A DNA stretch of 28,215 bases from assembly GCA_036525795.1 (NCBI GenBank), contig DATCZS010000126.1, positions 1-28,215 on the forward strand, in the 5' to 3' direction. The translations under genes were made by a program, and so were the position numbers. The stretch's first letter is position 1; each line of letters opens with the position of its first letter. Source of the DNA: DATCZS01 sp036525795 (GTDB lineage Bacteria > Actinomycetota > Acidimicrobiia > Spongiisociales > ZC4RG35). Under the pieces are notes generated by a model that did not search any database, was not told the origin of the DNA, and was given only the letters and a program-made list of their open reading frames with translations. Shown in pieces: positions 23,196-28,215 of the stretch.

Positions 23196-24119
23196 TTGGA
23201 CTCTCGTTCTTCACAGGTGACGGTGGGCGTGCTGTTCCTGCTGACGGTGGTCATGGGAAGCAGCAACTTCGTGGCCGTCAGTTTCAGCAACCAGGAGCTC
23301 GCACCGTTCTGGGGGGCTGGATTGCGTTTCAGTCTGGCCGGCGCGTTGTTCGTTGTCGGCGCGCTCTTTCTGCGGTTGAAGTGGCCGCGGGGTCGGACGC
23401 TGGCGCTGACGGCGCTGTACGGCCTGCTCACCTTCGCCCTCTCGTATGCGCTCCTGTACTGGGCCCTCACACAGATGAGTGCCGGATCGGCGGCCGTCGT
23501 GCTCGCCGTTGTCCCTTTGGTGACTCCGTTGTTGGCGGCGGCTCAGAAGCTCGAACCGCTGAACCGGCGGGTGCTCGCAGGCGCAGTGGTGGCGTTCGCC
23601 GGGATCGTGTGGATGACGCTGGATGCCGAAGGACTGGTGATCCCGATGGGCGCCGTGGTCGCAACGCTCGCGGCCTCGGTGTCGATCGGCGAGTCTGTCG
23701 TCGTCAGCAAGCTCATCGCGTCGAACCACCCGGCAATGAGCAACGCCGTGGGCATGGTGGTGGGTGCGCCTCTCCTCCTTGGGCTCTCTCTGGCGGTCGG
23801 TGAGAGTTGGTCGCTACCGACCGAGCAGGAGACCCTTCTCGCCGTCGCCTATCTGGTCACGATCGGTTCGGTTGGCCTGTTCGTCGCAACCCTGCTCGTC
23901 GTCCGTCTCTGGACGGCCTCGGCCACCTCCTACATGTTCGTGCTGTTCCCCGTCGGCGCAATGCTCCTCGACTCCTGGCTGCTGGACGCCCCGCTCACCG
24001 CTCGTGGTTTGAGCGGGGCGATCGTGGTGATGGCGTCCGTCTGGTTCGGTGCGGTTTCGCCGGGCGCCGCAAAACGGCCAACCGCAGCACAGAGTCCGCG
24101 CCCCGGGTCGAGTGAGTGA
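23196..24119 (+). CDS. EamA/DMT-family transporter
   Basis: A 307-residue protein with ten hydrophobic helices in two five-helix EamA repeats, the normal size for the drug/metabolite transporter superfamily. The start is TTG 23196, chosen because GGAGG lies 5 bases upstream and the first helix (VTVGVLFLLTVVMGSSNFVAV) follows at once. The frame is open back to 23043, but those 51 codons are Arg/Ser-rich and unlike the family. Typical positions are seen in PFWGAGLRFSLAGALF, ALLYWALTQMSAGSAAVVLAVVPL, and TASATSYMFVLFPVGAMLL. Likely exports a small metabolite; the substrate is unknown. Confidence 0.88.
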   Translation: MDSRSSQVTVGVLFLLTVVMGSSNFVAVSFSNQELAPFWGAGLRFSLAGALFVVGALFLRLKWPRGRTLALTALYGLLTFALSYALLYWALTQMSAGSAAVVLAVVPLVTPLLAAAQKLEPLNRRVLAGAVVAFAGIVWMTLDAEGLVIPMGAVVATLAASVSIGESVVVSKLIASNHPAMSNAVGMVVGAPLLLGLSLAVGESWSLPTEQETLLAVAYLVTIGSVGLFVATLLVVRLWTASATSYMFVLFPVGAMLLDSWLLDAPLTARGLSGAIVVMASVWFGAVSPGAAKRPTAAQSPRPGSSE

Positions 24120-24186
24120 CCACGAGCGATGACGGCCAGGGCCGTCTTGACCACGCGGGTGTGGTCATGGGTGGCATCATCGACCG

Positions 24187-24831
24187 ATGCCGCGACGATC
24201 ACTCCTCGACCTGTGGGAGCCGGTATCCCGGCCCTTCTACAACTGGATGTACCGGCGCGGTGCTCCATGGGAGTCCGGCCCCCGCCCCGAACTGGTGAAG
24301 CTCGTGGAATCGGGGACCGTCACGCCCTCGACCGTCGGGCGACGGGCCATTGACATCGGATGCGGGTCCGGAGCCGACACCGTGTTCCTCGCCGAGCAGG
24401 GCTTCGACGTGGTTGGGTTCGACCTGTCGCGGGTGGCAATCGACAAGGCGAATGCTGCGGCAGCGGCAGCCGGCGTCAGTCCTGAGTTGATGGTGGCTGA
24501 CATTCACGCGCTCCCCGACCTGGGAACCTTCGATTTCCTCTTCGATGGCGGGACGCTCGACGACTTCCCCCGCTCGCGGCGCCCACACGTGGTCGAGGTG
24601 ATCAACCGGCTGTCGCGACCCGGATCGGTGCTGGCCCTGTGGTGCTTCTACGGACGCGACGCAGACCTGCCCCGGTTCTCCATCGACGGACCGAGCAGAT
24701 GGGGCGCACCCGGAATCGAGCCAGATGAGATCCAGCTGCTGTTCGGTGCCGAATGGGACATCTCACTGGTATCGACCGGTCTGGATGGCGCCGCGGCGTT
24801 CTTCCGTCTCATCCGCCGCCCCACCGTCTGA
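24187..24831 (+). CDS. Class I SAM-dependent methyltransferase
   Basis: A 214-residue protein. SAM-binding motif I AIDIGCGSGADTVFLAEQG (about 54-72) is followed by the acidic end of strand 2 (VVGFDLS), motif II-like ADIHALPDLGTFDFLFDGGTLDD, and the post-motif LSRPGSVLALWCF. The N-terminus (WEPVSRPFYNWMYRRGAPWESGPRPELV) resembles the thiopurine/small-molecule methyltransferase group that starts with W-x-x-Y/W-x-x-G-x-x-PWE. So the substrate is probably a small molecule. ATG 24187 has no Shine-Dalgarno; CATCAT ends 6 bases before it and may be a weak -10. It starts 67 bases after the EamA gene. Confidence 0.9.
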   Translation: MPRRSLLDLWEPVSRPFYNWMYRRGAPWESGPRPELVKLVESGTVTPSTVGRRAIDIGCGSGADTVFLAEQGFDVVGFDLSRVAIDKANAAAAAAGVSPELMVADIHALPDLGTFDFLFDGGTLDDFPRSRRPHVVEVINRLSRPGSVLALWCFYGRDADLPRFSIDGPSRWGAPGIEPDEIQLLFGAEWDISLVSTGLDGAAAFFRLIRRPTV

Positions 24832-25311
24832 GCGATCACCCTCAGGCGGCCGATGTCCGAGCCGCCGGACACATCGGTCGCCGGGCTGGGGCGGACGACG
24901 CCGTCGTCGGTTCCGCATGGCCGCCCCCCGACATCTCCGGAGAACTCCCAGACTCAGGCGCTGTCGCCGACCACCTGTGCCGGGCGGTCAGACGCCGATC
25001 CTCCCTCCGCCAGTAGTGCCGCCATCGAAGAACGGTGCGCAGTCGGACAACTGCCGGCGCACGCCGAACCGAGCACGAACGCCAACCAGCCCGCGCGGCC
25101 GCTCCCGATCGTTTCGTCGTCGAGACGACGCTGTGCGTCGGTGATCTCATCGGGCTCCCTGGGTGCGATGGCGCAGAACTCGGGGCCGGCGGAGATGCAG
25201 TCGACCGACTCGGACGCACCGACTGACAATGGGTCGATTGGCCCGGAGTTCGGGACTTCTGTTGCGCCAACCGCCGGCCGTATGTTCGGCGTATCGATGG
25301 AGGAGGGAGGA
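24832..25311. other. 480-base gap between methyltransferase and split-barrel gene
   Basis: It starts with an imperfect hairpin (CGATGTCCG at 24851-24859 with CGGACACATCG at 24866-24876) that may end the methyltransferase transcript. TATGTT at 25281-25286 is a possible -10 for the next gene, and AGGAGG at 25301-25306 is its ribosome site. A possible minus-strand small gene is listed separately. Confidence 0.35.
24954..25229 (-). CDS. Possible small Cys-containing protein
   Basis: A 91-residue frame from TTG 25229, with GC-rich third positions and amino acid make-up closer to real genes than the other frames here. It has four Cys (DCISAGPEFC, SACAGSC) and a helical DEITDAQRRLDDE segment. There is no Shine-Dalgarno, no recognised family, and the frame stays open upstream into the opposite-strand gene. 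It may be a relic or chance. Confidence 0.2.
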   Translation of the reverse strand: MSVGASESVDCISAGPEFCAIAPREPDEITDAQRRLDDETIGSGRAGWLAFVLGSACAGSCPTAHRSSMAALLAEGGSASDRPAQVVGDSA

Positions 25312-26343
25312 ATGAGCGCACGTGTCGTGTGGTCGTCCGAAGCGGACGACGTGATACGGGGAGATCTGACCGCTGCCGTCGCATATTCGACGCCAGCCGG
25401 TGGTGCGGTGGTCACGGCGGTGTCCACGTTGGGGATGGGCGATCGCGAATCGGGGTCGCTGGCCTTCACAACCTCGCTCGGTCTCTCCAAGAAGCTCGAG
25501 CGAATGCTCCGCGACCGGAGGGTGGCCATTGCGTACCACGCTCGCGACCACGGCTACTCCCGCTCCCCGTGCTTCGAGCTGGCACAGGGCGATGCGTCGG
25601 TCGAGTTGGCGCCGTCGAAGGAGAGGCTCGAGAGCATCTTCCCAGAGGCCGAGAAGTTCTTGGGGCAGGGGATCAAGAGAGGATTCTTCTGGGACCGTCT
25701 TCTGCGCGAGTACTACACGGATAGGGTCTTCGTCGATGTCTCCTTGATCAGGCTGGCCGAGTGGGACTCGCTCGAGGCCACCGGAGCACCGAAGGTCGTC
25801 GGTGAACCACTCCCCGGTCCGCCTCTGGCACAGTCACCTCCAAAGGGTGGAACTGCACCCCGAGTGAACGTATCGAGGGTCGCGAGGAAGGTGGCGCGGT
25901 TGCCTCACCGCGTTCTCGCATACATCGGAACGGATGGCTACCCGGTCATCGTGCCGGTCCACGTCGACGGTCACGACGCGGCAGGGTTCCACCTGACCGC
26001 TGCCTCCGGCCTGCTTCCGCCAGGTGGCCGCCGGGCCGGCCTCCTGACCCACGGGTATCACCCCCACCTCATCGGCATCGCAACGCAAGCGATGACCGGA
26101 TGGCTGGAGGTCCGGACCGACGGAACCATCACCTACGCCCCGCACACTGCGAAGGGATGGAGTGCCCCGCCGCTCAAGAACGTGCTGCTGATCATGAACG
26201 GCCTCCTCGCGAAGTTCGGCTACCGGCGGGCCGTCCGCAACGGGGTGTTCGACGAGCTGCAGCTTCTTCAGGAGCGGATGCAGGCGGGGGAGGGGGCCGG
26301 GTCGAGCGGAGCCCGCGAGAGGGAACCGGTGCCGGCCGGCTGA
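25312..26343 (+). CDS. Double split-barrel protein (pyridoxamine-phosphate oxidase/F420-binding fold)
   Basis: A 343-residue cytoplasmic protein. The N-terminal half (about 1-160) is a PNPOx-like barrel: GSLAFTTSLGLSKKLERMLRDRRVAIAYHARDHGYSRSP, then an FELAQGDASVE strand and a long helix with EYYTDRVFVDVSLIRLAEW. After a Pro-rich linker (about 163-185), a second barrel follows (about 190-320: HRVLAYIGTDGYPVIVPVHVDG...GRRAGLLTHGYHP...TGWLEVRTDGTITYAPH). Such proteins bind FMN or F420 and reduce or bind small substrates; the cofactor cannot be decided here. The start is ATG 25312, with AGGAGG 5 bases upstream. A truncated F420-type gene lies just beyond its end. Confidence 0.8.
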   Translation: MSARVVWSSEADDVIRGDLTAAVAYSTPAGGAVVTAVSTLGMGDRESGSLAFTTSLGLSKKLERMLRDRRVAIAYHARDHGYSRSPCFELAQGDASVELAPSKERLESIFPEAEKFLGQGIKRGFFWDRLLREYYTDRVFVDVSLIRLAEWDSLEATGAPKVVGEPLPGPPLAQSPPKGGTAPRVNVSRVARKVARLPHRVLAYIGTDGYPVIVPVHVDGHDAAGFHLTAASGLLPPGGRRAGLLTHGYHPHLIGIATQAMTGWLEVRTDGTITYAPHTAKGWSAPPLKNVLLIMNGLLAKFGYRRAVRNGVFDELQLLQERMQAGEGAGSSGAREREPVPAG

Positions 26344-26371
26344 AGGTAGGCCGGCGTCGAAGCGCTTCCGT

Positions 26372-26524
26372 CTACGTCGGGGCACTGATGCGGGCGCCCT
26401 CCGTCGCGTTCGAGCCCCCCACCCAGAGGGCCCCGTAGCCCAGCAATTCCACCTCCTTCGCCAGTGCGGGGATGGCATCTCCGATCAGCTGCCACACGCC
26501 GATCGCTCCCCGGTCAGGCGTCAC
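26372..26524 (-). pseudogene. Truncated LLM-class F420-dependent oxidoreductase
   Basis: GTG 26524 opens a 50-codon frame with the start of an LLM-class (luciferase-like, F420-dependent) protein: RGAIGVWQLIGDAIPALAKEVELLGYGALWVGGS. It then stops (ARISAPT, stop at 26372-26374), whereas intact relatives run to about 280-300 residues. The start overlaps the TetR stop by 11 bases on the same strand, so the ancestral pair was an operon. The remainder is replaced by the split-barrel gene end only 28 bases away. Confidence 0.7.
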
Positions 26525-27191
26525 TGTGGTTCCCTCCCGGTCGATGGACGCCGGCGGCCGTCGTCGAGGGGTTGGTGGGGGTGAGGAACATCTGCTGGAA
26601 CATGCGGACGAACCATTCGACGTATTGCCCGGTCGTCCAGCCTCGTTCGCTGGTGAGCATGGTGTAGACGGGGCTGCTCTCTGTTGCGTAGACGTAGTCG
26701 ACGATGTCGGCGACGGGGAACTCCGATGGGAGGGAGGTGTCTCCCAGGATGGTGACCACGATGCTCCTGATGTCCTCGTACCGTTGTTCGTCCATGAATC
26801 GGGCAAGTTCGGCCACCCGCTCGTCGGTGGGGGCAGCAGCGGCCACCACGTTCTCGAGTTCGGCCAGGCCGCGTTCGTAGCCTTGACGTATCAGTCGGGC
26901 CACCGCCTCGAGTCGTCGCGAAGGCGTCTCCAGGCCGGCGAGGTCTGTGAGCAACGGGCTGTCGCGCAAAGGCTGTTGGTTGTCTTCACCGCCGACCGCT
27001 GTCAGGACGACGGCCCGAAGGAGCGCCGCCTTGTCCCCGAACACCCGGTAGACGGTCTGCTCCGATGCGTCCGCCTCGACGGCGATCGCCTTGATCGAGG
27101 TGCCCGCATATCCCTGCGCAGTGAAAAGGCGCTGCGCGGCCTCGATGATCGCCAGGCGAGTGAGGCGGGCATGTTCTTTGCGTTTTGACAC
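26514..27191 (-). CDS. TetR-family transcriptional regulator
   Basis: A 225-residue protein. The N-terminal helix-turn-helix is clear: IIEAAQRLFTAQGYAGTSIKAIAVEADASEQTVYRVFGDKAALLRAV (about 14-60). A helical ligand-binding and dimer domain follows, with no recognised ligand motif. The start is GTG 27191, with GGAGG about 11 bases upstream on the minus strand. The gene is divergent from a membrane protein gene, and the gap holds four 20-bp repeats with a GTAGTNNNACTAC palindrome, the likely operator. It probably represses both genes. Downstream it overlaps the truncated oxidoreductase. Confidence 0.93.
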   Translation of the reverse strand: MSKRKEHARLTRLAIIEAAQRLFTAQGYAGTSIKAIAVEADASEQTVYRVFGDKAALLRAVVLTAVGGEDNQQPLRDSPLLTDLAGLETPSRRLEAVARLIRQGYERGLAELENVVAAAAPTDERVAELARFMDEQRYEDIRSIVVTILGDTSLPSEFPVADIVDYVYATESSPVYTMLTSERGWTTGQYVEWFVRMFQQMFLTPTNPSTTAAGVHRPGGNHSDA

Positions 27192-27193
27192 CG

Positions 27194-27222
27194 TTGACGA
27201 AACCTCCAGGTCGCAGTAGTAT
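27194..27222 (+). promoter_or_regulatory. Promoter for the membrane protein gene (TTGACG-N17-TAGTAT)
   Basis: The -35 TTGACG (27194-27199) and -10 TAGTAT (27217-27222) are separated by exactly 17 bases. The -10 lies inside the first operator repeat, so repressor binding would block polymerase. Confidence 0.65.
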
Positions 27223-27294
27223 CACTACCGTGACAGTAGTACCACTACCGTGACAGTAGTACGGATATCGTCACAGTAGTGCGACTACTGCAAT
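27215..27294. repeat. Four tandem 20-bp operator-like repeats
   Basis: The units start at 27215, 27235, 27255 and 27275 and all begin AGTAGT. Units 1, 2 and 4 hold the palindrome GTAGT-NNN-ACTAC (ATC, ACC and GCG in the centre); unit 3 is degenerate (GTAGTACGGATATC). The exact 20-bp period, about two helical turns, puts all sites on one DNA face. The position between tetR and its divergent neighbour marks them as TetR binding sites. Confidence 0.75.
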
Positions 27295-27304
27295 GGTAGC
27301 GGAA

Positions 27305-27357
27305 GTGACGTCTCCGAGGCGGAGAGCGTCACACGAGGAGGCCCGGCGAGGAGCCGG
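27305..27357 (+). promoter_or_regulatory. Two hairpins in the 5' leader of the membrane protein gene
   Basis: GTGACG-T-CTCCG pairs with CGGAG-AG-CGTCAC (27305-27332), and CCGGC pairs with GCCGG around GAGGA (27343-27357). They sit between the predicted transcription start and the AGGAGG at 27361-27366, so they could affect translation. Confidence 0.4.
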
Positions 27358-27373
27358 ACCAGGAGGTACTGCA

Positions 27374-28090
27374 ATGAGCGTCCAGCGTGACGTGAAGCTG
27401 CGGAGGGCGGCAGTAGGCACCGCCCTCGTGCTCGCAGCGCCGCTGTCGGTGGTGTCGTGGGTGCTCGTCCCGGTGTCGATGGTCGACGGGACAGAGTTCG
27501 TGTCGGGAATCGCGTCGACCTCCAGAGGGACCATGGTCGCTTCGCTGGTGACCGGCGTGCTGTTCTTCCCCCTGGCCGTCATCGGCGTCATGGGGCTGAT
27601 GCATCTCCTGAAGGAGCGGCCCCGCATGGTCGGAACCCTCGGTGGAGGGCTGGCGATCATGGGGTTGACGCTGAACACTGCTGCGTTCGGAGCGGCCGGC
27701 ACCCTCGCCGAGGCCGCCCTCTCCGACATTGCACCGGCGCAGACAGCAGCCCTCGTCGAGACCACGATGACAGGAGCCACCGGAATCCTGATCCTGTTTG
27801 GACCCTTCATCGCTGCCATCGGAACCACCATGCTGGGTGTCACTCTCTACCGCGCCCGAACGGTGCCTCGCGTGCCGGCGGTGATGCTGGCGATCTACGG
27901 ACCGCTGCAGGTGTTCGGGTTCGCCACCGAGGTCATCCCGATCATCACCGCCTCATACGCCGTCATGGCACTGGCGCTCATCCCCGTGGGGTTCCTGTTC
28001 TTCAGGGGCACCGGTCAGGAATGGGAGACGCCGTCGACCTTCGACGGATGGCTGGACGTAGGTCGTGTCAAGGAGGCCGTAGCCCGGTAG
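27374..28090 (+). CDS. Membrane protein controlled by the adjacent TetR regulator
   Basis: A 238-residue protein. The start is ATG 27374, with AGGAGG 7 bases upstream. About six hydrophobic helices: VGTALVLAAPLSVVSWVLVPV (12-32), SLVTGVLFFPLAVIGVMGLM, GTLGGGLAIMGLTLNTAAFGAA, ATGILILFGPFIAAIGTTMLGV, VPAVMLAIYGPLQVFGFAT, and ITASYAVMALALIPVGFLFF. A loop before helix 2 has MVDGTEFVSGIAST. There is no transporter signature. Given a divergent TetR repressor and a strong promoter, it is probably an inducible membrane or stress protein; the inducer is unknown. Confidence 0.85.
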   Translation: MSVQRDVKLRRAAVGTALVLAAPLSVVSWVLVPVSMVDGTEFVSGIASTSRGTMVASLVTGVLFFPLAVIGVMGLMHLLKERPRMVGTLGGGLAIMGLTLNTAAFGAAGTLAEAALSDIAPAQTAALVETTMTGATGILILFGPFIAAIGTTMLGVTLYRARTVPRVPAVMLAIYGPLQVFGFATEVIPIITASYAVMALALIPVGFLFFRGTGQEWETPSTFDGWLDVGRVKEAVAR

Positions 28091-28126
28091 CCCCCATCCT
28101 GGCTGGCGTGACCCGGTGTGTGCAGG

Positions 28127-28215
28127 TCAGGTCTGGTGGTGGCGGATCCAGGTGCTGGTGGTGGTGGGGGTGAGGGTTCGGGCGACGACGGTGTGGAGGT
28201 CGGTGGTGACGGTGT
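28127..28215 (-). CDS. C-terminal end of a gene continuing past the right edge
   Basis: The minus-strand frame reads TVTTDLHTVVARTLTPTTTSTWIRHH and stops at 28127-28129. The pattern DL..VV..T..P...S.W.R is common at the C-terminus of actinobacterial membrane sensor and histidine kinase-like proteins. Only 29 codons are visible, so the assignment is tentative. Confidence 0.5.
   Translation of the reverse strand, partial: TVTTDLHTVVARTLTPTTTSTWIRHHQT

Noticed and set aside
27215..27294. CRISPR-like array
   Set aside because: The 20-bp units are directly adjacent with no spacers and lie at a divergent promoter; operator repeats explain them better.

Overview
The window is GC-rich bacterial chromosome from an actinobacterium. 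High-GC third codon positions, a GTP-type PEP carboxykinase, an MMPL exporter, two split-barrel/F420-type gene traces, HIU hydrolase next to uricase, and an exported protein with SLH repeats of the type KGCN..LFCP..VTRGQMAAFL all fit the class Acidimicrobiia or a close relative. That placement is inferred from gene style, not from a marker gene. No rRNA, tRNA, CRISPR array, integrase or intact insertion sequence was seen.

Layout. 1-2158: a membrane protein cut by the left edge, translationally coupled to a PrsW-type membrane protease. 2317-3776 (minus): SLH protein and a VOC protein. 3853-5624: a protein with an internal 33-residue repeat and a four-helix membrane protein. 5775-8758: YCII-like protein, cupin, CoA-binding protein and LtrA-family membrane protein. 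8951-10734 (minus): a DUF885 hydrolase behind a 34-codon leader ORF. 10821-13323: a decayed LuxR helix-turn-helix, then an MMPL exporter. 13568-15406: an atypical PEP carboxykinase. 15407-16036: gene remains, including a second partial copy of prsW. 16036-17197: urate degradation pair (uricase and HIU hydrolase). 17454-21363: a large nitrilase-fold protein of unknown role facing a class III nucleotidyl cyclase with TolB-like and TPR regions plus a small membrane protein. 21544-24831: rhodanese, membrane protein, EamA transporter and methyltransferase. 25312-28090: double split-barrel protein, a truncated F420-type oxidoreductase, and a TetR regulator divergent from a membrane protein, separated by four 20-bp operator-like repeats. 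28127-28215: the C-terminus of another gene.

How the genes work together. The clear pathway is urate to 5-hydroxyisourate (uricase) to OHCU (HIU hydrolase). No intact OHCU decarboxylase is present, and the small gene in front of HIU hydrolase is out of frame. The TetR/operator/membrane protein unit is a self-contained regulatory switch. Many genes appear to be transcribed without a leader: a TANNNT hexamer sits 6-8 bases before the start codon at six genes and before the frameshifted gene.

Most worth a second look: (1) the PEP carboxykinase, where two of three catalytic metal ligands and the reactive cysteine are replaced; (2) the nitrilase-fold protein with an unassigned N-terminal half beside an apparently active cyclase; (3) the TetR operator array; (4) the duplicated prsW fragment and other relics, which mark past rearrangement.
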